A stretch of 64,000 nt of DNA from Nitrosomonas marina (GCF_900110145.1 NZ_FOCP01000014.1:1-64000); one strand, 5' to 3'; positions 28,338 through 37,810 are shown, numbered from the stretch's first letter. Numbers and translations: made by a program. The notes: generated by a model from the letters alone, not told the origin.

Positions 28338-29090
28338 TTATGTCAGGCAGGAGGTGTTGCCCATTTTTAATTTCAGGCGATCAAGATCAAGGATTTGAAT
28401 ATGCTTATTATTTACAGTGATTAGGGTCTCATGCTGTAATTTTGAAAAGGCGCGACTGACTGTTTCGAGTTTCAGTCCCAGATAACTCCCGATTTCTTCG
28501 CGTGTCATCCGCAAAATAAAACTGGTTTCAGAGTAGCCACGAATCGCAAAACGACGCGACATGTTTAACAGGAACGAGGCCAGACGCTCCTCTGCTTTCA
28601 TGCTTCCCAGCAGCAGCATGATACTGTGATCGCGAACAATTTCCCGGCTCATGATTTTATGAAAATGGCGCATCAGGGATGGAATTGTTCGGCTGATTTC
28701 TTCCAATTTCCCGAACGGAATTTCACACACTTCGCTGTTTTCCAGGGCAATTGCATCACAAGTATGCAAATCGCCGCTGATAGCATCCAGGCCGAGTAAC
28801 TCGCCGGTCATATGAAATCCTGTTACCTGTTGACGTCCGTCTTCTTCCAGAATGCAGGTTTTAAAAAAACCGCTTTTGATTGCGTACAAAGTCTGAAATT
28901 TCGTACTCGTGTGATAGAGATATCCTCCGCGCCGGATTTTTCGTTTATGACTGACGACTTCACCCAGCAAATGCACTTCCTGATCATTGAGGCCAACAGG
29001 CAGACACAATTCACGTAGACTGCACGTCGCGCAACTCGAGCGAAGTTGCACGATATCGAAATTTGTCGACAAAAAACCTTCCTGTAACAA
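28338..29090 (-). CDS. fnr: FNR-type oxygen-sensing transcription regulator
   Basis: 250 aa from TTG 29090; a second TTG at 29072 has AGGAAGG a few bases upstream and may be the real start. There is no ATG option. Cys20, Cys23 and Cys29 (SSCATCSLRELC) plus Cys111 are the four ligands of the oxygen-labile [4Fe-4S] cluster. The cNMP-like sensor domain is followed by a dimer helix and a helix-turn-helix. Its recognition helix has E-x-x-S-R (ETVSRAF), the residues that read TTGAT half-sites. It should switch genes during oxygen limitation, when ammonia oxidisers use nitrifier denitrification. A perfect FNR box lies upstream. Confidence 0.93.
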   Translation of the reverse strand: MLQEGFLSTNFDIVQLRSSCATCSLRELCLPVGLNDQEVHLLGEVVSHKRKIRRGGYLYHTSTKFQTLYAIKSGFFKTCILEEDGRQQVTGFHMTGELLGLDAISGDLHTCDAIALENSEVCEIPFGKLEEISRTIPSLMRHFHKIMSREIVRDHSIMLLLGSMKAEERLASFLLNMSRRFAIRGYSETSFILRMTREEIGSYLGLKLETVSRAFSKLQHETLITVNNKHIQILDLDRLKLKMGNTSCLT

Positions 29091-29647
29091 AGCGTTAATT
29101 TCCGAAGAGTGGCATAACAGACATGAGAGCGCTGGTGCATTTTTTGTATAAAACTGCCGCCAGCATGCTTTCTCGGTATTATCCGTATTACCGGACGTAA
29201 AAACAACCGCGCTTATTATGATGTATGCCTGTGTTTGCTTTTTATTTGTTTAATTGATCTAAATCAATATAACCGCCATTTTTCTTTTTTATAATTCTAC
29301 TGTTTTAATGCGTTGTTGTGTTGATATTCTTGTCGGGCGAGTGGTTTCTTCGCGAGATAGTTTTTCCAAGATCTGACTGAGAAAATATTGTGGCGAATGT
29401 GTCGTTGCTGGACACGGTGCTGAAAGTTTGCTCAAGCAGCGTAGCTGCCATCTGGGGAGCGTATTTTGTTGTTATGCTGGCCTCATTAATTCTGGCCATT
29501 GACAAGTAAATTCAGGAATTGAGAAATGCGGCCTTTCCCGTGGATTGTTGAAAATGCCTGGCAGATCTTTGCAAGGTAAAGGGCAAGGGTGCTCAATCGC
29601 CAAAGGGATGAGAAGTCCTCTGGCGATTATCAATTGCAATAAATATA
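29091..29647. other. intergenic region between fnr and the cytochrome gene
   Basis: 557 bp. It contains the FNR box and, at about 29595-29626, an imperfect hairpin (AATCGCCA / TGGCGATT arms) just after the cytochrome stop that could end that transcript. A 64-codon minus-strand frame (29305-29499) has no ribosome site and is not supported as a gene. Confidence 0.6.
29254..29267. promoter_or_regulatory. perfect FNR/ANR box
   Basis: TTGATCTAAATCAA is an exact match to the consensus TTGAT-N4-ATCAA. It lies 164 bp upstream of the annotated fnr start, on the fnr side of the intergenic region, so autoregulation is the simplest reading. Confidence 0.8.
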
Positions 29648-29956
29648 TTATTTCACTTCGCTGTTCGCCAGCAGATAATCAGCCAGGCGGTCTGCCGCAT
29701 CACCTTGAATATTCTTGAATGCCGGCATTCTCATGCTGCCATTTTGAAACTTGTTTTTCAGCGCATCCTTGCTTGCCACTTTTTCGCTCAGAATCATAGC
29801 CACATCACCTTTCAGCGGTTTATGGCATTCCGTACAGGCCGTGCTAAAGATTTGTTCGCCCGATGCATCTGCAGGCGGGGTATAGTCACTCGTGCTGCCG
29901 CAACCGATCAGCGCAGCTGCTGCAAAAAACGTTAATACAACAGTTGTTTTTTTCAT
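29648..29956 (-). CDS. small lipoprotein c-type cytochrome
   Basis: 102 aa. A lipoprotein signal ends in LIGC (lipidated Cys19), so the protein is membrane-tethered in the periplasm. One haem site CTECH lies at 41-45, and a Met in SMRMPAF (about 76-79) is the likely sixth ligand. This is a class I monohaem cytochrome of minimal size, fitting an organism with many electron carriers. Partner unknown; it lies between fnr and a BCCT transporter and has its own spacing from both. Confidence 0.88.
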   Translation of the reverse strand: MKKTTVVLTFFAAAALIGCGSTSDYTPPADASGEQIFSTACTECHKPLKGDVAMILSEKVASKDALKNKFQNGSMRMPAFKNIQGDAADRLADYLLANSEVK

Positions 29957-30100
29957 TATTGGCTCCCTTAAACTTCAAAAAATTAGATAGTGTGAAACAG
30001 AATCCGATTGCAGAACAGCATCTTCTGACAGTTAACCCTCCATCATTCAATGCTTTGACAATAACCTTACCGAGTACAGTAATATTTTGTCAAATGAAAA

Positions 30101-31771
30101 TCATTTGGTTGGATCATTGCTTATATGATTTCTGTAAATCAGATCCTTGGCAAGCGCCAGGCACATCAGCAGCATGACCATGGAAAAAGGTAACGCACCC
30201 ATGATCATGGCTTTTTGCAATGCCTGCAGACTGCCGCCTCCTGATATTAACAGAACTGCGATTACTGTAGACAGAATCAGTCCCCAGATGATTTTATGCT
30301 TCAAACCGGCTTGATTGCCGCCACCTGTCATGATGGTGTTCAGGACCAGAATCCCGGAATCGGCAGAGGTGATCAGAAATGTAAGAATCAGCGCAACTGT
30401 GAGCATGGAAACAAGTTGCGCAAATCCGCTGAACATGTTTTCAGACAGCAACACGCTTAAAGTCTCAAAAAGCTGCGCTGACATGGGGGCTTCGATGATA
30501 CGTTTATCAGCCATGCCTGATAGTTCCAGATGAATCGCTGTACCACCCAGCAAAGTAATCCAGACAAAACACATTGCCGCGGGTGCCAGCATCGCGCCAA
30601 TTATAAATTCACGGATGGTGCGCCCTTTCGAGATTCGTGCAAGGAACAATCCGACAAATGGTGCAAAAGCTATCCACCATGCCCAATATAATATAGTGCC
30701 CTGTTCCTGCCACTGGCCGTTTGCGGTGTCCGGTTCAAAGAGTTCGACTGATATGGCCGGCAATGCAAGCAGATAATCGATGCTTGCGCGTCCATAAAGA
30801 TCCAGTAAAAAGACCAATGGGCCAAAGATCAAAAAAACCAGTAACAACAGACATGACAGGCCCAGATTAATATTGCTGAGCAGCCGAATGCCTCGCCCTA
30901 TACCTGTCGCAGCTGAAACAATTGACAGAAACATCACCAAAAATAAGGCCATCAGCAGCGCGGGTTTTGTTGCTTGTGGCGTGGTGCTGATCTCGGTTGC
31001 CATCATCATCCACTCCACCCCGGTAATTTCATTAAAACCGGCAATCAGCTGTTTGATCCCATAACCGATCGTTACGGCAATACCCAGCAGCGTCGCAATG
31101 ATGGCTGTGATATCGAGCAAATGACCGATGTAGCCATTGAGACGTTTCCCCAGTAAGGGGACCAGTGTTGAACGTATCGTCAGCGGCAGATGATAACGAT
31201 GTGCAAAATACCCGAGACAAAGCCCTGTTACAACATAAATTCCCCATGGGTGAAGACCGTAATGTAAAAAAGCATAGCGGAAAGCGAATTGAACGGCTTC
31301 GTCACTATGTGGCTCGATATCGCCGCCGATAATTTCAGGGTTTTCTCCAAAATGCCAGAGCGGTTCCGCCGTTGAAAAAACCATTAATCCTATACCCATG
31401 CCCGCGCCGAACATCATGGAAAACCACGAGAAATTTGAGAACTCGGGCTGGGCACTCACGTCCCCCAGTTTTTGCCCGGCAATTGACGGTATCATGGTCA
31501 ATGCAATGCAGAAAAACAGAAATAGTGTAACCACGTAAACGTAATACGCATTAAAACTATTCAGCAGCGAACTGCTCGCGGCATCCAGAACAGACAGTGC
31601 TTTGTTTGGAAAAATCGCAGCCCACAAAGCCAGCGCGGAAATCAGCAGTTTGCTGGCAATGGTCATGAATCTGTTAAAACCTTTGTAGAAACCGGATTTG
31701 GCTAATTCAATCTGGATTGTTTTATATGGCGAATTAATGACGTTTCCTCCGGGTTTTTGTCGCTGGCGCAA
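30101..31771 (-). CDS. BCCT-family osmolyte (betaine/choline-type) transporter
   Basis: 556 aa with twelve TM helices. Family features are GAGMGIGLMVFSTAEPLWHF (glycine-rich TM3) and the Trp-rich segment YWAWWIAFAPFVGLFLARISKGRTIREF. Related proteins take up glycine betaine, choline or carnitine with Na+ or H+. The frame starts with TTG 31771. A much better Shine-Dalgarno, GGAGG (31750-31746), sits 7 nt before an ATT codon (31738), so a rare ATT start is possible. A transporter of this kind would give osmoprotection. Confidence 0.9.
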   Translation of the reverse strand: MRQRQKPGGNVINSPYKTIQIELAKSGFYKGFNRFMTIASKLLISALALWAAIFPNKALSVLDAASSSLLNSFNAYYVYVVTLFLFFCIALTMIPSIAGQKLGDVSAQPEFSNFSWFSMMFGAGMGIGLMVFSTAEPLWHFGENPEIIGGDIEPHSDEAVQFAFRYAFLHYGLHPWGIYVVTGLCLGYFAHRYHLPLTIRSTLVPLLGKRLNGYIGHLLDITAIIATLLGIAVTIGYGIKQLIAGFNEITGVEWMMMATEISTTPQATKPALLMALFLVMFLSIVSAATGIGRGIRLLSNINLGLSCLLLLVFLIFGPLVFLLDLYGRASIDYLLALPAISVELFEPDTANGQWQEQGTILYWAWWIAFAPFVGLFLARISKGRTIREFIIGAMLAPAAMCFVWITLLGGTAIHLELSGMADKRIIEAPMSAQLFETLSVLLSENMFSGFAQLVSMLTVALILTFLITSADSGILVLNTIMTGGGNQAGLKHKIIWGLILSTVIAVLLISGGGSLQALQKAMIMGALPFSMVMLLMCLALAKDLIYRNHISNDPTK

Positions 31772-32113
31772 TTCTGAAAGTCAGCGCTTTATTCAAAATA
31801 TGTAGTCAATTGTAGAGTATTAAAAGCCCGAATGGATGAAATCGGCTGCCGCTTTTTTCTTGAGTGTTCTTGACAATTTCTTGACATTTGGTGTGTTATT
31901 CTGCGTTTGCACGCACTATGCCAAAAGTGATTTTGGTTCTATAAGACTGATTTTTAATTAGAATTCAGTCAATCTTTTTGTAGTAAATAATATAGCAATG
32001 TAATGATGTGTGAACGATTATTGGTTCATAATCGTTCATTTCACACGTGTTTTAATCATAATTAATAAATGATGAACTTTAATAGCTTCAAAAGAAAGGA
32101 AAAGGGGATAAAT
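31772..32113. other. intergenic region between the BCCT and DUF2490 genes
   Basis: 342 bp, AT-rich, divergent promoter region. TTGACA hexamers occur at 31870 and 31881 but I cannot assign a good -10. The inverted repeat at 32011-32038 is the only clear structure. Confidence 0.5.
32011..32038 (+). repeat. 11-bp perfect inverted repeat in the DUF2490 leader
   Basis: TGAACGATTAT and ATAATCGTTCA flank a 6-nt centre, 75 bp before the start codon, in turn flanked by TGTG and CACAC. The symmetry suits a dimeric repressor site or a leader-RNA hairpin. Confidence 0.7.
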
Positions 32114-32845
32114 ATGCTAAAGAAAATGAATTTTTTGGTGGCTACGCTTGTACTTACACTTGTTTTAAGTAATTCAGTCATCGCGGATGATGTGGTTGAG
32201 GATTTTCAAACATGGGGAAATATTACGGCTACGGGTACTTTCTCTGCTATAAATCCAAAATTAAAATGGTGGATGGAAGGACAGGGACGTTTTGGAAATG
32301 ATACCTCAAGATTTTCTCAAGGTATTATCAGGCCCGGTGTCGGCTATGCATTAAATGACAAGACCAGTGTGTGGTTTGGTTATGCCTGGATTCCCACCAG
32401 CAGACCTTTTGCGGCGAGCAGTCCTTTTAATGAGCACAGGATCTGGCAACAACTGCTCTGGAGCGATACGTTTTCATTTGGTACTATCACCAGCCGTACC
32501 CGTCTTGAACAACGCTTTTTCGACTTCGATCAGCCCGGCAACACAGCAGATGGTCATGGACATCGTTTCCGTCAATTTCTTAAGCTGACCGTACCAATGC
32601 CATCTATCTCTCCTAATTTAAGTCTGGCGATATGGGATGAAATCTTTGTCAACATGAATAATGTGGATACTGGTGCAAAAGCCGGTTTCAATCAAAACCG
32701 TATTTTTGGCGGACTTGCATACCGATTTAACAAATTTACAGTTGGGGAGATTGGTTATTTGAATCAATACTTTAACAGACCATCCAGCCCGCGCCCAGAT
32801 CAGATGCAACATATTCTGGCGGTTAATTTGTTTTTGAATTTTTGA
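32114..32845 (+). CDS. DUF2490-type outer-membrane protein
   Basis: 243 aa from ATG 32114 (AAGGGGAT upstream); an upstream in-frame ATG at 32069 would put extra charged residues before the signal peptide and is unlikely. The signal peptide ends near VIA-DD. The rest is amphipathic beta-strand: FQTWGNITATGTF, KWWMEGQGRFGND, KTSVWFGYAWIP, SRTRLEQRFFD and a terminal LAVNLFLNF. This is the usual DUF2490 barrel; function unknown in the family. A single gene with a strong terminator. Confidence 0.82.
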   Translation: MLKKMNFLVATLVLTLVLSNSVIADDVVEDFQTWGNITATGTFSAINPKLKWWMEGQGRFGNDTSRFSQGIIRPGVGYALNDKTSVWFGYAWIPTSRPFAASSPFNEHRIWQQLLWSDTFSFGTITSRTRLEQRFFDFDQPGNTADGHGHRFRQFLKLTVPMPSISPNLSLAIWDEIFVNMNNVDTGAKAGFNQNRIFGGLAYRFNKFTVGEIGYLNQYFNRPSSPRPDQMQHILAVNLFLNF

Positions 32846-32910
32846 TATACAATAATAAATCTGCTCTTTTGTAGTGCCTTGACTGCCAAATCATAGCGTT
32901 TGGCACAACA

Positions 32911-32958
32911 CGGTCAGTTTTCATTGTTACTGTTACAGCGAAAACTGATCGTTTTTTT
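32911..32958 (+). terminator. rho-independent terminator of the DUF2490 gene
   Basis: A 12-bp stem with one mismatch (CGGTCAGTTTTC at 32911-32922 with 32940-32951) is followed by a run of seven Ts. Confidence 0.88.
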
Positions 32959-33114
32959 GTTTTATGCGCATTCCTCTGCTGGCGTACCATCGATCAATGC
33001 GAACATCAGTTAGCTGTACTTACTACAATCCTTCCTTAACTCTGAATTGAAAAGTGATTACAATTTTGAAACGGATCGTTGGAATAGAATACGGGGTATT
33101 TAAACCCGGCTTAT

Positions 33115-34845
33115 TCAGCGAATGGTGGGTGAGGGCAGTTCGAGCGGTTCAAAATCGACACGTGCATAGCCAAGCAGCGTACCCGATGCGAAGGCCAGAT
33201 CAATCTGGGCTACCTGATAATCCACGATAGCATTTATTTCCCGTATTTGCGCCTGGCCCAGTTCGGTCAGCGCCTCGAGCACTTCCCGCATGGTGCGCAT
33301 TCCCTGTTGGAACTGGCGCCGCTCCGCATCGTAATTAACACCGGCGACAAGAACGTTCTGGCGTGCTGCCAGCACCCGCTGCCAGTTGCGTTCAATGACG
33401 TCAATAGCATCAAGAACCTCCCGGCGCACCATTAACTCGCGCGCCTGTTTCGAAGCCAGCCGCTGAGTACGAATCAGCATCGCTTCGTCCAGTTGGGCGC
33501 GTCTGCGTTGATTGGTCAGCGGCATTTCGAATGTGATACCGGCTCTGAAATCCGGGTTGTTAAAATCGCTTAGCGACTCCCATGCAGTCCCAAACGAGTT
33601 TCCCCGTTGAAGTGTCCCGTATCGAAAATCCAGATTTGCTATCGGTAGAATCTGGTTTTCACGAAAACCGATCTCGATTCCGTCTCGAACAATTTGAAGT
33701 TCCAGTTCAATAAGCTCAAGACGATCTTTAAGTGCACGTTCGACAAGCGCTGCTGCATCGAGATCAAGCCCGGCGAGACGGGGCTTTGCAGTCGCTTCAA
33801 TCATCGGTTTGCCGCGCAAAGGTAAGTGTTTGCTGTTGAGATGTACTTTAAGATCGCGTTGTCCTAATCGCCAGGCAGTTTCGGCATTGATCAATGCTTC
33901 CAGACGCTCATATACACCCAGTTCAGAACGTGTGATTTCGACGCGCGGGCTCAAACCCTGCACAACGCGTTGCCGAACCATTTCAAGATTCTCGAAGGCG
34001 ATTCGATATTGGTCAGTTCGAACATCAAGGAAACGACGTGCAGCGTATAACCGCCAGTAGGCTTTTTCAGCCCCGGCAAGAACGCGGAGCGCTGCGAGAT
34101 TTGTGCGAACCTGTGATACCCGTTGTCCAACACGTGCAATACGAATTGAAGCGAAACTGGTCTCAGTGCCGGCATTGCGCAACAGCGGCTGACTGAATGA
34201 GAAGCGCGTAGCAGCGAGAACCTGATCAAAACGCTGCGGTTCCTTGATGTCTTTCTGACTTAACAGACCGCCGACTGAGATTGAACCGCCGGTCGGTAAT
34301 GGAATTTCAAGCCCGATGTCCATATCGATCAGTTCGCGACGCTGGTCGAGCTCAGTTAATTTGACAACCTGACCGTCAAGTGCGGAATTGGCCGAGGTAA
34401 AATCAACCAGGGGACCATCGATACGCGGAGTATTGTGATGTCGATAAGCGAATCGCCCGCCGATTAAAGCATCAAAAGCGCCCTCTTCTGCACTGACGCG
34501 GGTGCGAGCGATTTCCGGGTCGAGCAATGAAACCTGCAGATCCAGATTGTTGTGCAAGACCATCAGACGCAGATCTTCAATAGATAATGACATGATATCC
34601 TGCTCGAATGTTTGTACCAGGTATGGCGGTTCGCTTTTTTTGGTAGGTTGGCGCTGACGAATGTTTTCAAGGCCCTGATCAATGGTCGTTGGCTCTGCAA
34701 TCAAAACGTCGTCCAGCGATTGCTGCCTAAGTCGTGATACCGCGTCATCGTACGGCAAGTCTAGCTGGCCGGGCCCGCCTGGCATGAGATTGCAGCCTGT
34801 TACACCAATCACCAAAAACATTGAAATCCGAATAACGGCACTCAT
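33115..34845 (-). CDS. TolC-family outer-membrane efflux lipoprotein
   Basis: 576 aa. A lipoprotein signal ends VTGC (about Cys18). The body has the two long helical repeats and strand pairs of TolC proteins (PLLRNAGTETSFASIRIARVG, ITFEMPLTNQRRRAQLDEA). It would be the outer-membrane tunnel of the export system encoded by the next two genes; its start overlaps the HlyD-type stop by 4 bp. A lipid anchor is more common in RND/NodT-type tunnels than in type I secretion ones. Confidence 0.88.
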   Translation of the reverse strand: MSAVIRISMFLVIGVTGCNLMPGGPGQLDLPYDDAVSRLRQQSLDDVLIAEPTTIDQGLENIRQRQPTKKSEPPYLVQTFEQDIMSLSIEDLRLMVLHNNLDLQVSLLDPEIARTRVSAEEGAFDALIGGRFAYRHHNTPRIDGPLVDFTSANSALDGQVVKLTELDQRRELIDMDIGLEIPLPTGGSISVGGLLSQKDIKEPQRFDQVLAATRFSFSQPLLRNAGTETSFASIRIARVGQRVSQVRTNLAALRVLAGAEKAYWRLYAARRFLDVRTDQYRIAFENLEMVRQRVVQGLSPRVEITRSELGVYERLEALINAETAWRLGQRDLKVHLNSKHLPLRGKPMIEATAKPRLAGLDLDAAALVERALKDRLELIELELQIVRDGIEIGFRENQILPIANLDFRYGTLQRGNSFGTAWESLSDFNNPDFRAGITFEMPLTNQRRRAQLDEAMLIRTQRLASKQARELMVRREVLDAIDVIERNWQRVLAARQNVLVAGVNYDAERRQFQQGMRTMREVLEALTELGQAQIREINAIVDYQVAQIDLAFASGTLLGYARVDFEPLELPSPTIR

Positions 34846-36161
34846 TGCGTCTTCGCTGAGTCAAAGTTTTTCGAGTCAGGTTCGGATAATGCGATTACGG
34901 GTGGGAAGCCGTTCAGTTGACGCCAAAGCTCATACCATAGAGCCACTTCGTTAAGCAGCACCCAGCCTTTGGCGCGAACCCCCTGGCGAAGCCACTGCTC
35001 GCCGGGCCAGGGTTGGTCATCGGGGTCGGGTACGATGAGGAGCCGGAAGCGGCCATGTCCGCTGTCAGTCGGATCGACGAGAGAAACGATGCCACCAAAA
35101 GTCCCGACGGCGACCGATGGCCAGCCGACGAACTGTATTGCAGGCCACCCCTCGAACTGCAGGCGAACTTTGCGTCCAGGTTGAATTAGCGGTGCATCAA
35201 CACCGCGTACCCACAACTCGACAGCCGGCTGGTGCGCAACCGGAACAATCTGAAGGAGCACCTGGCCCTGCTTAACGATCGAGGATTCAGTGTTGACACG
35301 CAGACGAAAAACCCGTCCGTCGCGCGGTGCTGTGACCATCTGCGTCTGCTGTGCACGCAGTTCACCTTCAAGATCGGCGATTTTCGCACGGATTTCAGCA
35401 GCCTTGGACGCAGCTTCTTGCATCTTAGCGCGGGCTTCTTCGAGCTTGGCATTGGCAATCTCGCGTTCTTCGCCGAGTTCAGCTATAGCGTTACGCCGCG
35501 AAGCCTTGGCAGCTTCAACATCGGCTTTGGTGCTTGCGACTGCAGCTTCCGTTCGTTTGCGTAGCGCCGTTGCTTCAAGTAATTTGATTTCTTCGACAAA
35601 TTCGGGCGACAGTCGCGCTACCCGCGTCTCCTGTTCTTTTGCAAAATCGCGTTCAGCTTGCGCTGCCCGCAGCCGCTGCCGGGCCGAGCGTAGTTGTTCC
35701 TCTGCGATTTCCACCTTGGCTGTGAATGCTCTAACGGCAAGATCGCGGACATTGCCCAGAATTGTCATTTGTGTTTTATAAGTTGAGATATTCTGGGTGG
35801 TGTATTGAAGGTCATTACGGGTTGCTTCCAGCTTTGCCTCGAGACGCGTGATCTTTTTTGGATCTATGTCGACGAGATTTAATAACGGATCACCTTTGAC
35901 AACTGCTTCAGCTTCACCCACGAAAACGTCTATGACTCGTCCGCTAACAGGCGCCTGCACTGCCTGAGGTCGGTCCAGTGGGGTGAATGCCGCAACCCGG
36001 CCTGACCCAGAGATATTTTGCTGCCAAGGTGCGAATAATGCGATTGCAGGGGCAATTATGAACAAGCTGAAAAGCGCAATTCCAGCTGGCCGGATCCAAC
36101 GAGAAAACTCTACGCTGTACAGTGGCGCGAGCGCTCGAGAATCTGTGTAATTACGCATCAA
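34842..36161 (-). CDS. HlyD-family periplasmic adaptor
   Basis: 439 aa. One N-terminal TM helix (about 28-48) is followed by a split lipoyl/barrel domain (VQAPVSGRVIDVFVGEAEAVVKGDPLL and VTAPRDGRVFRLRVNTES). A long coiled-coil hairpin lies between (about 115-265, rich in Ala, Glu, Arg). It connects the ABC protein to the outer-membrane tunnel. Coupled to both neighbours by 4-bp overlaps. Confidence 0.92.
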   Translation of the reverse strand: MMRNYTDSRALAPLYSVEFSRWIRPAGIALFSLFIIAPAIALFAPWQQNISGSGRVAAFTPLDRPQAVQAPVSGRVIDVFVGEAEAVVKGDPLLNLVDIDPKKITRLEAKLEATRNDLQYTTQNISTYKTQMTILGNVRDLAVRAFTAKVEIAEEQLRSARQRLRAAQAERDFAKEQETRVARLSPEFVEEIKLLEATALRKRTEAAVASTKADVEAAKASRRNAIAELGEEREIANAKLEEARAKMQEAASKAAEIRAKIADLEGELRAQQTQMVTAPRDGRVFRLRVNTESSIVKQGQVLLQIVPVAHQPAVELWVRGVDAPLIQPGRKVRLQFEGWPAIQFVGWPSVAVGTFGGIVSLVDPTDSGHGRFRLLIVPDPDDQPWPGEQWLRQGVRAKGWVLLNEVALWYELWRQLNGFPPVIALSEPDSKNFDSAKTQ

Positions 36162-37810
36162 TCTGCCCTGTTTGTATGTAACTTACCCGTCTTTCCCTGG
36201 AGTGCAGGCGAATCGAGCTGTACAATCTTATCCATCGCCACGACCACATCTGGACGATTGGTGAAAACGAGCAGACTCCAGGGTGATGCCGGGTCGGTCA
36301 GTACTGTCATGGCGCGCGAAAGAGAATCGGAATCGATCTGGTCCAGTGCATCGTCGATTACAATAAGCCGCGGACGGCAAACGCAAGCACGCGTCAACAT
36401 TAGCAGTAGTACAGTAGAGCGCGACAATGGCGCGCCTGTCGAAGATAATGGGGTTCTTAATCCATGAGGAAGTTCTGTGATTTCTTCCAGAATGCCGAAT
36501 CGGTCCAGCATTCTGCGAATTTGTGTGGCGGTGACATCGGAGCGTCCGAGTCTGATATTGTCAAGAATGGTTCCTTCGACTATTTCCAAATCCTTGACCA
36601 GCTCGAGCTGTGAACGAATTGACACATCGGCGATATCTCGAAGATCAACGCCATCAAATAGCACGACGCCGGAATCCGGGTGACGAAGGCCAGTTACAAG
36701 TTCTGCCAGTGTACTTTTTCCAGAGCGCCTCGGGCCGGACACTGCGACTTTTGCATTCGGTTCTAGAGACAGCGAAAAATCCTTGATACAGTCATTACCT
36801 GACATATACCTGTACGAGACTCGCCGCAGTTCTAAATCGACTCCAGCATTATTCGGAATAAGTGATTCGCCGCTGTCTTCTTCCAGTGGCTGGTCCATCA
36901 GTGTAGCAAGCTTGTCAGCTGCAGCTGCAACATCGTAGAACGCCTCAAGACGCTTGCCAAACTTGACAAATGACAGCAGTGCGACAGATACGATCAACTC
37001 GGCGGCAACAAGCTGTCCCAGAGTGAGCTGTCCTTCGATTACCAGCCAGCCACCGAGTGTAAGTAACGTGGTTGCGGCCACGGTGTGCAAGATCACCGCA
37101 CCCCACTGCTGACTAAATACTACTCGAAAGTGGTTGCGTCTCGCGTGGATGTAATTGCCGGAAAGCTCTGCCAGACGAGCGCGTGCAAACTCAGACGCGC
37201 CGGCAAGCTTATAGGTAATCGGAATTCGAAGTAATTCTTCCAATGCGCCTGCAACCGCATGTTTTGCGGTAGATTCCGATACAGCGGTCCGGATAGCGCC
37301 GCGTCCCATCACAAACAGAATAAAGACGATTGACGAGATCAATAGTACGTCGAACAGCAACAGCAAGGGATGGTAGAATCCAAGCACAAGCAATCCAATG
37401 CTTGCCTGCAGCACGATGTCGAGTCCGTCGATCAGCAGCGCCGAACCAGCCTTCTGGATTGTTATTACCTCGAAAAACCGGTTGACGAGTACCGGTCCCT
37501 GATTGCGATCTAGCGCTTCGCGACGTACGCGCGGCAGTCGTGCAGATAATTCAGAAACTACACGGACAAATAACCGTCTTTGCAGAATCTCGACGATATA
37601 AAACTTGAAAATGCGAATCGCACCTGCGAATGCCAGAAAAAAAACAGTAAAAGGCCAACCACAATTAAAGGCTGCATCAGGCCTCCGAACGCAACGAAAT
37701 TGACCATGGCCTGGACTGCAATCGGTATGGCCAGTGTGAGTATGCCAAGGCCTATCGCAAACCCGACAACAATCAGAATTTCGGTACGGTCTGGTTCGAC
37801 AAATTGCCAA
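36158..37810 (-). CDS. ABC exporter, downstream part (membrane and ATPase domains) after a frameshift
   Basis: The frame is open from 37810, but the first ~56 residues (Cys/His-rich) are out-of-frame reading of the upstream part. True similarity starts at about FFLAFAGAIRIFKFYIVEIL near 37644, leaving ~494 aa. It holds most TM helices and the nucleotide-binding domain with Walker A GPRRSGKSTLAELVTG. The other ATPase motifs are degenerate: the LSGGQ position reads LSRST, Walker B ends IDDALDQID (Asp instead of catalytic Glu), and the H-loop reads TNRP (Asn instead of His). Transport may therefore rely on an unusual or weak ATPase, or the gene may be decaying. Confidence 0.8.
   Translation of the reverse strand: MAICRTRPYRNSDCCRVCDRPWHTHTGHTDCSPGHGQFRCVRRPDAAFNCGWPFTVFFLAFAGAIRIFKFYIVEILQRRLFVRVVSELSARLPRVRREALDRNQGPVLVNRFFEVITIQKAGSALLIDGLDIVLQASIGLLVLGFYHPLLLLFDVLLISSIVFILFVMGRGAIRTAVSESTAKHAVAGALEELLRIPITYKLAGASEFARARLAELSGNYIHARRNHFRVVFSQQWGAVILHTVAATTLLTLGGWLVIEGQLTLGQLVAAELIVSVALLSFVKFGKRLEAFYDVAAAADKLATLMDQPLEEDSGESLIPNNAGVDLELRRVSYRYMSGNDCIKDFSLSLEPNAKVAVSGPRRSGKSTLAELVTGLRHPDSGVVLFDGVDLRDIADVSIRSQLELVKDLEIVEGTILDNIRLGRSDVTATQIRRMLDRFGILEEITELPHGLRTPLSSTGAPLSRSTVLLLMLTRACVCRPRLIVIDDALDQIDSDSLSRAMTVLTDPASPWSLLVFTNRPDVVVAMDKIVQLDSPALQGKTGKLHTNRAD

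Noticed and set aside
29305..29499. 64-codon minus-strand frame between fnr and the cytochrome gene
   Set aside because: No ribosome site, no recognisable family and short length; could be real but not supportable.
37644..37810. N-terminal 56 residues of the downstream ABC exporter frame
   Set aside because: Cys/His-rich sequence that overlaps the true coding frame of the upstream part; not a zinc domain but out-of-frame reading.
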